Shown here piece by piece: positions 1 through 5,949 of a DNA stretch of 7,215 nucleotides (positions are counted from its first letter, which is position 1; each line of letters starts with the position of its first letter). The position numbers and the translations under genes are program-made. The notes below the pieces were generated by a model. It saw only the letters and a list, made by a program, of their open reading frames with translations. It ran no database searches and was not told the DNA's origin. The stretch spans positions 1 through 7,215 of the forward strand of contig JALOPT010000180.1 in assembly GCA_025453715.1 (NCBI GenBank), written 5' to 3'. This DNA is from Methanoregulaceae archaeon. GTDB taxonomy: Archaea > Halobacteriota > Methanomicrobia > Methanomicrobiales > Methanospirillaceae.

Positions 1-233
1 ATGAACTCGTGTTCCGGGATCAGGAGTGGGAACAGGGTTTCCTGGTGTTCCCGGTCCATCAGCTCGCGGAGCCAGCCATACACATGTTTCCTGATCGCAA
101 ACCCATGGGGATACCATACGTACAGGCCCTTAACCGGGTAGCGGACGTCCATGATCTCAGACTGCCACAGGAGATCATTGTACCATGCAGAAAAGTCCAG
201 TTTAGGCGGTAATGCCCCGCGTTCTTCTTCCAT
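1..233 (-). CDS. proS: Prolyl-tRNA synthetase, N-terminal part (truncated by window edge)
   Basis: ProRS is a cytosolic class II aminoacyl-tRNA synthetase that charges tRNA-Pro with proline using ATP. Only the first 77 codons are in the window; the gene continues past position 1. The visible protein begins MEEERGALPPKLDFSAW. It carries the hallmark archaeal/eukaryotic-type ProRS opening: LPPKLDFSAWYNDLL (about residues 8-22), then DVRYPVKGLYVWYPHGF (29-45) and LFPLLIPEHEF (68-77), which together form the class II motif 1 region. The ATG at 233 is chosen because a good ribosome binding site (AAGGAGT) lies just upstream and the family usually starts shortly before this motif. It is the third gene of a minus-strand run behind the DUF63 and SpoIIM-like genes, starting 10 nt after the SpoIIM stop. 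The identification rests on remembered family motifs and is strong despite the truncation. Confidence 0.93.
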   Translation of the reverse strand, partial: MEEERGALPPKLDFSAWYNDLLWQSEIMDVRYPVKGLYVWYPHGFAIRKHVYGWLRELMDREHQETLFPLLIPEHEF

Positions 234-238
234 ATCCC

Positions 239-245
239 ACTCCTT
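239..245 (-). promoter_or_regulatory. Ribosome binding site of proS
   Basis: On the minus strand, AAGGAGT lies five bases before the proS ATG at 233 and overlaps the TAA stop (246-244) of the preceding SpoIIM-like gene. It matches the core of the archaeal Shine-Dalgarno sequence. The overlap of stop codon and binding site suggests that proS is translated from the same message as the gene before it. Confidence 0.65.
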
Positions 246-810
246 AAGTCACCAGACGTATGATTTCAGGCGTAATAAATGCCTCGACAAACGCTGCCAG
301 GAGCACAAGGGGGATTACATACATGATAAAATTCAGGCCATGGTGCGCGGCTTCCACCGCGGCATCACCATTCCCGCTCCATTCATCGTAGAGTGATTTG
401 GCAAGAAGGAAACCGAGGGCACCCGACAGGATGAAGGACGGGATCTCAAAAATACCGTGGGGAAGGATTGCAGCGAAGATAAAGACCATGCCCTTTTCTT
501 CCCGTACAAGCTCCATTATCGAACCGATGATCAACCCGTTCATCGAGAGAATGAACAGGGAGACAACCCCGAAGGTCGCTCCCCCGAGAAAGAGCAGGAG
601 GCAGGCCTGGAGGTTATTCAGGAACAATTTTACAAAGAGGAGAGGCGCGGGATCTCCCATGATTCCGCCCACTACAGCGTCCTTAAAGAGTGAAAGAAAG
701 TTCTCACCGATTGACGGGTCACTTGTCGTTGCCACAACACCAACCGCCAGCGAAGCGGCAAAGATTACCACGGTAAAGATGAGGGCCTGGCTGAGTTTCC
801 ATTCAGACAT
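244..810 (-). CDS. Stage II sporulation protein M (SpoIIM/DUF95) family membrane protein
   Basis: A 188-residue integral membrane protein of the SpoIIM/DUF95 family. In bacilli SpoIIM takes part in septal and peptidoglycan remodelling during engulfment. Archaea do not sporulate, so the role here is unknown and the name only marks the family. Visible features: an N-terminal membrane segment (about 8-28); the family block LFLNNLQACLLLFLGG (62-77); a further hydrophobic stretch with NGLIIGSI (79-98); the conserved LPHGIFEIPSFILSG (116-130), whose H118, G119 and E122 are typical of the family; and a C-terminal segment VIPLVLLAAFVEAFITP (165-181). About five membrane spans are likely. Its ATG overlaps the end of the DUF63 gene by 8 nt (ATGTCTGA shared in two frames), and proS follows after 10 nt, so the three are probably one operon with translational coupling. 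Length is normal for archaeal members. Confidence 0.87.
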   Translation of the reverse strand: MSEWKLSQALIFTVVIFAASLAVGVVATTSDPSIGENFLSLFKDAVVGGIMGDPAPLLFVKLFLNNLQACLLLFLGGATFGVVSLFILSMNGLIIGSIMELVREEKGMVFIFAAILPHGIFEIPSFILSGALGFLLAKSLYDEWSGNGDAAVEAAHHGLNFIMYVIPLVLLAAFVEAFITPEIIRLVT

Positions 811-1648
811 AGAACATCATCCGGACCATGTCCCTGATCCCCGGAGCGAGGCCGACAACAATCATTGCAAGGATAATCAGGTGCCAGAGGTCGCTGCTCC
901 CTTCGTGGCGGTAGCGCTCGAGGATCCAGATCCCGGGGATAATCACCACGAGCTTGAGCGGGAACATCACGAACGCGGTGCCGGTCCACTCTATCAGGCT
1001 GGACCCGACAACATGTTGCTCAATGTAGGCCAGTGGATGAAGGTCGATGCCAAAACTGGTGGCGCTTGCGTCAAGCAGTTGCCCGAATATGAGGACCTTG
1101 TATAGCGGGTCAGATACATATTCCCACCTGAACAGGTATCGCAGCGCCCCATACACGAGGAGGCTCGTAGCGGTTGCAAGCGCGAGGATGATCCCGGCGA
1201 CTTCCGGGTGGATGACCCCGCGGGAGAGGCCAAATGCGACAAGGATTAAAAATGCCACTACTGCCGCTGCGGCACCTGCTCCTGCGTACCAGGGAATGTA
1301 ATCCTGAATAACACCCTTCCGTGCGAGTGTGGTGGTTAGGACGAGCACCCCGGCTGTAATAAAGAAAATAACAAAAAATATGAGGGGGGTCGTAAGCAAA
1401 AACTGCCAGTCCGAGGTGATAAGGTGCGCATCCTGAACAACCCGGATGACACCCCCGAATACAACATAGGGAAGTGTGGCAAGGATGAACCGCCCGTCGA
1501 CAGGAACTTTGGCATACCGCAGCCAGCGGTACACGGCATACACACCTATAATGAGAAATATTGCATATGTCAGGGTTTCAACCGGGTTATATGGCTGATC
1601 AAACCTGACTGGATCGATGTAGTATTTGTAGATGAATTCCCTAATCAT
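803..1648 (-). CDS. DUF63 family multipass membrane protein
   Basis: A 281-residue hydrophobic protein of the archaeal DUF63 family, whose function is not established. About seven or eight membrane spans can be seen (roughly 27-42, 55-70, 84-105, 120-140, 150-170, 183-200, 225-243, 255-272). Recognisable family blocks are YNPVETLTYA (20-29), GGVIRVVQDAH (65-75), LIFGQLLDASATSFGIDLH (186-204) and VGLAPGIRDM (265-274). The last of these holds an Arg-Asp pair in the final span, unusual for a plain membrane anchor. The open frame extends upstream to 1729, but I start at the ATG at 1648 because family members begin with M-[IV]-x-E-F-I-x-K-Y-Y. The 27 extra residues would also run through the divergent promoter and overlap the start of the opposite gene. 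The gene opens the minus-strand run DUF63 - SpoIIM-like - proS. A TATA-like box about 27 nt upstream of the ATG suggests a leaderless or near-leaderless transcript. Confidence 0.88.
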   Translation of the reverse strand: MIREFIYKYYIDPVRFDQPYNPVETLTYAIFLIIGVYAVYRWLRYAKVPVDGRFILATLPYVVFGGVIRVVQDAHLITSDWQFLLTTPLIFFVIFFITAGVLVLTTTLARKGVIQDYIPWYAGAGAAAAVVAFLILVAFGLSRGVIHPEVAGIILALATATSLLVYGALRYLFRWEYVSDPLYKVLIFGQLLDASATSFGIDLHPLAYIEQHVVGSSLIEWTGTAFVMFPLKLVVIIPGIWILERYRHEGSSDLWHLIILAMIVVGLAPGIRDMVRMMFYV

Positions 1649-1716
1649 TTCTGATAAGAATGAGCGCCGGAAGTATAAAAGTACTGAAAAATAAAATTTT
1701 CGGGAAATCCAAGTGG
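1649..1716. promoter_or_regulatory. Divergent promoter region between DUF63 gene and G1P dehydrogenase gene
   Basis: This 68-base gap separates the two divergent starts. It contains TATAAAAG at 1674-1681, framed by AGTA...TACT (1672-1685) and preceded on the plus strand by a purine-rich GGAAG that could serve as a BRE. An A/T-rich stretch follows (1687-1700). Archaeal transcription starts about 25 nt downstream of the TATA box. That places a plus-strand start near 1701-1706, just ahead of the ATG at 1717. If the element is used in the other direction, the start falls near 1650, almost on the DUF63 ATG at 1648. Whether one box serves both directions cannot be told from sequence. Confidence 0.5.
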
Positions 1717-2739
1717 ATGCAGCTGCCAAGAGACGTTGTAATCGGGCACGATGTTCTCCCCCAGCTGCCCGCCGTCTGTGAAGACCTCCGGATAGGCCAG
1801 TCAGTGCTTATCGTTTCCGGCGGACATACCAGGGATATTGCGGGAGAGCGGGTCAGGGCCCTTATGGCTGAATCGTATGAGATCGCCACGTTTACCGCCG
1901 AAACAATCAGTCCCGAAGTGATCAAGCAGGCAGAAAAAGCTGCAGGGAATGCAGATTTCCTTATCGGGGTCGGTGGAGGCCGGGTTATCGATACGGCCAA
2001 AATCACCGCCTATAATCTGGACCGCCAGTTCATCAGTATCCCTACTGCAGCCTCCCACGATGGCATCGCGTCTGCAAGGGCCAGCGTGCCTACCGCTGAG
2101 GGGAGCGGCTCACTCGAGGCGCAGCCCCCGATTGCTATTGTCGCTGATACCGGCATTATTGCTGCTGCGCCACACCGCCTGCTGGCTGCGGGGTGCGCCG
2201 ATATCATATCAAATTACACCGCGATCCTTGACTGGGAGCTCGCCCACCGGTTACGGGGTGAGCCGGTATCTGAGTATGCAGTAGCACTCTCAAAGATGAC
2301 CGCGGAACTGCTGATGAAAAATGCCCATGTCTTAAAACCCCACAGCGAGGAGACAGCCTGGTTTGTCACAAGGGCACTGGTCTCATCTGGAGTCGCGATG
2401 AGTATTGCCGGTTCATCGAGACCAGGGAGCGGGAGTGAACACAAGTTCGGGCATGCCATCGAACGCCTCGCACCAGGTAAAGCGCTCCACGGGGAGGCAT
2501 GCGGTATCGGGACAATCATTGCAATGTACCTGCATGGCGGGGACTGGAAGACAATAAGGGAAGCATTGCGGAGTGTTGGTGCCCCGGTAACACCGGGTGA
2601 ACTGGGTATTGAGGATGCCGTCGCGGTAGAGGCGCTCCTTATGGCAAAGACTATCCGCCCGGAACGCTTCACCATACTTGATATGGGACTAAACGAGGAG
2701 TCTGCATGGGAACTCGTAAGAATGCTGTACAGGGAGTAA
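1717..2739 (+). CDS. egsA: sn-glycerol-1-phosphate dehydrogenase (NAD(P)+)
   Basis: This enzyme reduces dihydroxyacetone phosphate to sn-glycerol-1-phosphate with NAD(P)H, setting the stereochemistry of the archaeal lipid backbone. It is a cytosolic, zinc-dependent member of the iron-containing alcohol dehydrogenase/dehydroquinate synthase superfamily. The 340-residue protein opens MQLPRDVVIGHDVL. It has the nucleotide-binding GVGGGRVIDTAK (84-95), the signature IPTAASHDGIASARAS (108-123), and likely zinc ligands D162 (in AGCADIISNYTA), H242 (in GSGSEHKFGH) and H258 (in ALHGEACG). The C-terminal IRPERFTILDMGL is also typical. Length is normal. The frame is open back to an ATG at 1660, but that start would put the TATA-like box inside the gene and leave 11 nt to the divergent DUF63 start, so I prefer 1717. 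A non-ATG start in between, giving a few extra residues as in Methanosarcina homologues, remains possible. The UPF0179 gene follows 5 nt after the stop. Confidence 0.93.
   Translation: MQLPRDVVIGHDVLPQLPAVCEDLRIGQSVLIVSGGHTRDIAGERVRALMAESYEIATFTAETISPEVIKQAEKAAGNADFLIGVGGGRVIDTAKITAYNLDRQFISIPTAASHDGIASARASVPTAEGSGSLEAQPPIAIVADTGIIAAAPHRLLAAGCADIISNYTAILDWELAHRLRGEPVSEYAVALSKMTAELLMKNAHVLKPHSEETAWFVTRALVSSGVAMSIAGSSRPGSGSEHKFGHAIERLAPGKALHGEACGIGTIIAMYLHGGDWKTIREALRSVGAPVTPGELGIEDAVAVEALLMAKTIRPERFTILDMGLNEESAWELVRMLYRE
2732..2736 (+). promoter_or_regulatory. Ribosome binding site of the UPF0179 gene
   Basis: GGGAG sits eight bases before the GTG at 2745 and inside the last codons of the G1P dehydrogenase gene. 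It decides the start of the UPF0179 protein. The frame is open back to an ATG at 2706 inside the upstream gene, but that ATG has no comparable site at suitable spacing and the extra 13 residues do not resemble the family. Confidence 0.55.
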
Positions 2740-2744
2740 CAAGG

Positions 2745-3191
2745 GTGACTGCTGTTAAGCCAAAAGTCACCCTGATCGGGACCGGGCTTGCAAAGCCGGG
2801 CCTCGAGTTTGTCTATGAGGGATCACTTGATGAATGCAGCCCCTGCTCACTGAAAAAAGCCTGCAATAACTTAAAGGAGGGTAAGCGGTACCGGATTGTC
2901 AGCATCAGGCCTGCAAAGCACGACTGCCTGATCCACCGGAACGGCACCTGTGCAGTTGAAGTGGTTGAATCCCCGATTGCTGCACTTTTGAATGCAGAGA
3001 TGGCAATCAAAAACAGCAGGATACGCTACGAGTTCACCTGCAACAAGGAAGACTGTAAAAGTTATGACCTGTGCCACCCTGACGGGATCATCGAGGGTGA
3101 GAAATATGTTGTCGTAGAGGTAATTGGTAACGCCCCTGGCACCTGTGAAAAAGGGCGGACACTCCAGCTCGTTAACCTGATGTCGCCCTGA
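2745..3191 (+). CDS. UPF0179 family cysteine-rich protein
   Basis: A 148-residue soluble protein of the archaeal UPF0179 family, function unknown. The family opening is plain: KVTLIGTGLAKPGLEFVYEG (from residue 7). Nine cysteines follow in pattern: C31-x2-C34-x5-C40, then C61 and C69 (DCLIHRNGTC), then C99-x4-C104-x5-C110 (in FTCNKEDCKSYDLCHP), and C134. The two similar Cys-triplet blocks suggest an internal duplication and binding of zinc or an Fe-S cluster. That is inference, as no ligand is proven from sequence. The GTG start is chosen for its binding site (GGGAG, 8-nt spacing) and because the result matches the family length of about 145-150. The stop of the G1P dehydrogenase gene lies 5 nt upstream, so the two are almost certainly co-transcribed. 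No signal peptide or membrane segment is visible. Confidence 0.88.
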   Translation: MTAVKPKVTLIGTGLAKPGLEFVYEGSLDECSPCSLKKACNNLKEGKRYRIVSIRPAKHDCLIHRNGTCAVEVVESPIAALLNAEMAIKNSRIRYEFTCNKEDCKSYDLCHPDGIIEGEKYVVVEVIGNAPGTCEKGRTLQLVNLMSP

Positions 3192-3197
3192 TTAATC

Positions 3198-3226
3198 ACC
3201 TTTTCATTCAGGAAAAAAGTCCTGCC
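3198..3226. terminator. Putative bidirectional terminator between convergent genes
   Basis: The 60-base gap between the converging UPF0179 and ADP-ribosylglycohydrolase genes holds ACCTTTTC (plus-strand T run, 3198-3205). It also holds a small inverted repeat, CAGGA-AAAAAG-TCCTG (3209-3224), whose loop reads as a six-T run on the minus strand. Archaeal termination commonly relies on short T tracts, so both directions have a plausible stop signal. The stem is only five base pairs, so the call is weak. Confidence 0.4.
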
Positions 3227-3251
3227 GACCTGGGTCCAATCCGTTGAAATG

Positions 3252-3993
3252 TTACCCTGTAGCTTTTTGTTGCGATACAGTCCAGAGTCTCGCCCCTAGG
3301 GTTGCAATCATCCCCCAGTCCTCCAGGTTCACGAGCCATCGCCGGGGAATGCTATCAATGCCCGACCAGGCGCCGGCAAGGGCGCCGGCAACTGCACCGG
3401 TTGTGTCCGTATCGCCACCGAGGCTGATTACGTGGATTACTGTCTCTTCAAATGACCGGCTGTCCATAAAGACCGTAATAGCTGCAGACACCATCTGGTT
3501 AACCCAGGCTGAACACTCGGCAGCCGCGCTGTCGTAGTGGGTCAGTTGCGAGCACCGGATACTCACCTCGCGCAGGGCAGGCCCGCTGAAAAAAATCCCA
3601 ACCGGTGCACCCCTCATGACTCATGACACTCCCGTTACTGCGACTGCCTCCCCTTTTCATATGTACAATTGCTGCCGCACGGTCAGGTGGGACACCTGAC
3701 TGGACCAGGTCAAAGACCGAACGTGAGGTGGGGCCGTAGAATTCAGGAAATCGCTTATAACCACTGATCAGGCGTTCCATGAGATTGTCCGGGCAGAAGC
3801 CCCTGCATTGGATTAGGGATTCGGCAACTGCGATCGCCTGCAGTGTATCATCAGTATATTGGCCTGCATTTAGGATACGAGGCCCGTTACCGTTCATTTC
3901 AGTTACAGGTCTCAGGGGAGGGGGGTACCCCTCAAAGGGCGCACCCATTGCATCCCCAATTGCGAGTCCCGTCAGGGCCCCCACTGCGCTCAC
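3252..3993 (-). pseudogene. ADP-ribosylglycohydrolase family protein, frameshifted by a 7-bp tandem duplication
   Basis: Members of this family (DraG/ARH fold) remove ADP-ribose from proteins or related ADP-ribosyl compounds using two Mg ions. Reading from the GTG at 3993, frame 1 gives GLAIGDAMGAPFEG (D14), QYTDDT (T47, D48, D49) and GGSRSNGSVM (115-124). It then goes out of frame at SHEGCTG and ends at 3499. A second frame starting at 3617 continues exactly where the first fails: MRGAPVG, then LGGDTDTTGAVAGALAGA with the two metal-binding aspartates, ending at 3252. The family block is NGSxMRxAPVG, so the junction falls in a conserved motif. The cause is visible: TCATGAC occurs twice in tandem at 3614-3627, and removing one copy restores a single 244-residue frame with every catalytic aspartate. 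An ATG at 4035 would add 14 residues, but it lies upstream of the likely transcription start. No other lesion is seen, so the break is recent, reversible or an artefact. Confidence 0.85.
3614..3627. repeat. Perfect 7-bp tandem duplication (TCATGAC x2) causing the frameshift
   Basis: TCATGAC at 3614-3620 is repeated immediately at 3621-3627. On the coding (minus) strand this is GTCATGA twice. One copy encodes the expected V-M-R of the conserved NGSVMRGAPVG block, and the second copy shifts the frame. It is a classic product of replication slippage or of a misassembled read junction. Confidence 0.9.
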
Positions 3994-4067
3994 ACTACCC
4001 GATATAAAGGTCACCAATAAGGTATATCTTCTCATGGAAAAAGTAAATTTTGAGGAAAGGTGATAGT
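3994..4067. promoter_or_regulatory. Divergent promoter region between the ADP-ribosylglycohydrolase and UPF0058 genes
   Basis: Two TATA-like elements lie here: GATATAAAGG (4001-4010) and AAGGTATATCTT (4019-4030). The second, whose core is nearly symmetric, would direct minus-strand transcription (AAGATATACC) starting near 4000, just before the GTG at 3993. In the plus direction it would start near 4052, leaving a short leader that includes the binding site at 4058-4064. The first would give a plus-strand leader of about 35 nt. This region probably drives the UPF0058-elp3-priS-GINS run on one side and the broken ADP-ribosylglycohydrolase gene on the other. Confidence 0.45.
4058..4064 (+). promoter_or_regulatory. 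Ribosome binding site of the UPF0058 gene
   Basis: AGGTGAT matches the 3' half of the archaeal Shine-Dalgarno consensus (AGGAGGTGAT) and ends three bases before the GTG at 4068, the right spacing for this half of the pairing. It favours the GTG over the in-frame TTG at 4050. Confidence 0.6.
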
Positions 4068-4334
4068 GTGCAAAAGGAAGAATTGCTGCATTTACACATG
4101 CTGATGGTGCATATTAAAAAATACTACGAGAACATCACCAATGATGAAATTCCAACGGGACGCTATAATGCGCTCGAAATCTCTCCTGTCCATATCCACA
4201 AAAACAAGAAATGTCACAAGGATGCGATACTCGCCCTCGGGGATGAGATCGTTGCCCATGTGAAACTCCAGCAGCCCGTGATGGTTGACTACGCCGCGGA
4301 TGCTGTACAAGGCAAGATCGCGGTTGAACATTAA
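4068..4334 (+). CDS. UPF0058 family small protein
   Basis: An 88-residue soluble protein of the UPF0058 family, found in methanogens and other euryarchaea; function unknown. The family N-terminus MQKEELLHLHMLMVHIKKYYE (read from the GTG at 4068) is clear. Next come a central PTGRYNALEISPVHIHKNKKCHKDAI and an acidic, helical C-terminal half. Histidines are frequent (LHLHMLMVH, VHIH, CHKD), which could point to metal binding, but this is only a suggestion. The protein is probably mostly helical. The GTG start is supported by AGGTGAT just upstream and by the normal family length of about 88-90. It heads the plus-strand run, and elp3 starts 7 nt after its stop. That placement hints at a role connected with tRNA modification or translation, but no direct evidence is visible. 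Confidence 0.87.
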   Translation: MQKEELLHLHMLMVHIKKYYENITNDEIPTGRYNALEISPVHIHKNKKCHKDAILALGDEIVAHVKLQQPVMVDYAADAVQGKIAVEH

Positions 4335-4341
4335 TTCCGAG

Positions 4342-5949
4342 ATGGACGAACAGCAGATCTGCAGGGAAATCATTTCCCTCTTCTTCTCCCGAAATAACCC
4401 TGATATCAGCCATGCCCGGATTGAGGTCTGCCGGAAATATAAGCTTAAGACCGTACCGAAAAATTCGCTCCTGTTCTCGTACGCGCTCCCCGATGAGCGA
4501 GAGCGGCTTCGCCTGGTGCTCCAGGTAAAACCAACACGGACTCTCTCGGGTGTGGCCCCGGTTGCGGTTATGACATCCCCATCTCCCTGCCCGCACGGCA
4601 AATGCCTCCCATGCCCGGGTGGCCCCGATCACCTGTTCCAGTCACCCCAGAGTTACACCGGCGAGGAACCTGCTGCTATCCGGGGGAGAGAACACCGGTA
4701 TGACCCATATGAGCAGGTCATCGCCCGGCTTTCGCAGTTTGAGACCCTTGGTCACCACGTAGGGAAGGCTGAACTGATTGTAATGGGTGGTACCATCACA
4801 GCGCGCCCAAAGGAATACCAGGAATGGTTTGTCACCAGGTGTATCCAGGCAATGAATGAATACGACAGGCCGGAAATATCACCTCCTGGATCACGGTCAG
4901 CGGGGGAAGAAGATTTTCTGCCGGGACAGGGAAACAGGGAACCCGTATTTCTCGATAACGAACGCGCCCGGGTCAGGTGTGTCGCTATTACGTTTGAAAC
5001 CCGACCCGACTGGTGCAGGAAAGAGCATATCGGATCGATGCTCGACCTCGGGGTAACCAAAGTTGAACTCGGTGTCCAGCATGTCGATGACGAGATCCTC
5101 ACCTTAAACCGACGGGGGTGCACCGTGCAGGACACGGCTGATGCCAACCGCCTTCTTCGGGATGCGGGTATCAAGGTCGGGTTCCATATCATGCCTAATC
5201 TCCCGGGGAGCAGTATTGAAATGGACAGGGAGCTGTTCAGGACGTTGTTCGATGACCCGCGTTTCAGGCCGGATTTCCTTAAAATCTACCCGACACTGGT
5301 GACACCGGGGTCGGAGATCGAAGAGCTCTGGAAATGTGGCAGCTATTCGCCCTACAGCGAAGAGGAACTAATCGATCTGATAGCATACGGGAAATCACTC
5401 CTTCCGGTCTATGTCAGGCTCCAGCGCATCCAGCGTGATATCCCGGCGAAACTGATAGTTGCAGGGTCAAAGCACAGTAATTTCCGGCAGCTCGCATCGG
5501 ACAGGCTGATCGCCAATGGCGGCCGGTGCCGATGCATCCGTTGCCGTGAGATTGGCCGGTTTCCCTCCGGCGAGACACCGGAACTTATTACCGACACGTA
5601 CGAATGTGCCGGGGGTACTGAACATTTCATATCCTCAGTTGCGGGGGACTCACTTGTCGGCTTTGCGCGGCTCAGGTTCCCTGGAATGGTGTTCCGGGAG
5701 GAACTTTGCGAAAGTGCCCTGCTCCGTGAACTCCATGTATACGGGAGCATTGTCCCGATAGGCCATGATCCCTCCGGAGGAGAGCAGCAGCACCGCAGTA
5801 CCGGGTCCACCCTGCTTTCCGAGGCAGAAGAGATAGCCCGGGGAAGCGGGTACCACAGGATCTCGGTCATGAGCGGGATTGGTGTCAGGCCGTATTACCG
5901 GAACCATGGTTATGAGCGGGCAGGCCCATATATGCAGAAGGAACTGTGA
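4342..5949 (+). CDS. elp3: Elp3 family tRNA uridine-34 carboxymethyltransferase (radical SAM + acetyltransferase)
   Basis: Elp3 places a carboxymethyl group on the wobble uridine of tRNAs using S-adenosylmethionine, a 4Fe-4S cluster and acetyl-CoA; archaeal Elp3 works without the other Elongator subunits. The 535-residue protein has a basic N-terminal region. The cluster motif CPHGKCLPC (C83, C88, C91, Cx4Cx2C) comes next, followed by GGPDHLFQSPQSYTGEEPA, the radical-SAM core blocks ITFETRPDWC (216-225), KVELGVQHVD (240-249) and GFHIMPNLPGS (280-290), and a cysteine-rich zinc-like segment RCRCIRC (395-401). The C-terminal GNAT domain has LRELHVYGSIVPIG (461-474), the acetyl-CoA loop QHRSTG (483-488) and VRPYYRNHGYERAGPYM (515-531). 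In the loop, the usual first glycine of QHRGxG is serine. The ATG at 4342 is chosen over an upstream TTG at 4285 lying inside UPF0058; no clear binding site precedes it, so translation may be coupled. Its TGA overlaps the priS ATG by one base. Confidence 0.94.
   Translation: MDEQQICREIISLFFSRNNPDISHARIEVCRKYKLKTVPKNSLLFSYALPDERERLRLVLQVKPTRTLSGVAPVAVMTSPSPCPHGKCLPCPGGPDHLFQSPQSYTGEEPAAIRGREHRYDPYEQVIARLSQFETLGHHVGKAELIVMGGTITARPKEYQEWFVTRCIQAMNEYDRPEISPPGSRSAGEEDFLPGQGNREPVFLDNERARVRCVAITFETRPDWCRKEHIGSMLDLGVTKVELGVQHVDDEILTLNRRGCTVQDTADANRLLRDAGIKVGFHIMPNLPGSSIEMDRELFRTLFDDPRFRPDFLKIYPTLVTPGSEIEELWKCGSYSPYSEEELIDLIAYGKSLLPVYVRLQRIQRDIPAKLIVAGSKHSNFRQLASDRLIANGGRCRCIRCREIGRFPSGETPELITDTYECAGGTEHFISSVAGDSLVGFARLRFPGMVFREELCESALLRELHVYGSIVPIGHDPSGGEQQHRSTGSTLLSEAEEIARGSGYHRISVMSGIGVRPYYRNHGYERAGPYMQKEL

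Noticed and set aside
398..1105. Long plus-strand open frame of 235 codons across the SpoIIM-like and DUF63 genes
   Set aside because: It is antisense to two recognisable membrane proteins, has a low-complexity, Arg/Pro/His-rich composition with no family resemblance, and lacks a credible start signal.
1660..1716. Upstream extension of G1P dehydrogenase to the ATG at 1660
   Set aside because: It would place the TATA-like box within the gene and leave 11 nt to the divergent start; most of the extra residues do not match the family. A few additional residues from a non-ATG start cannot be excluded.
3369..3391. Near-perfect repeat GGCGCCGGCAA twice with a 12-bp period
   Set aside because: It encodes the repeating small-residue motif AGALAGA, which is conserved in ADP-ribosylglycohydrolases after GGDTDT, so it is protein-driven and keeps the frame.
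3499..4035. Treating the two ADP-ribosylglycohydrolase frames as two independent genes
   Set aside because: The two halves join perfectly across one conserved motif once a single 7-bp copy is removed, and neither half alone contains the full metal site.
4092..4632. Two minus-strand open frames (169 and 165 codons) over UPF0058 and the start of elp3
   Set aside because: Both are shadows of well-recognised plus-strand genes in a G+C-rich region, and neither product resembles a known protein.
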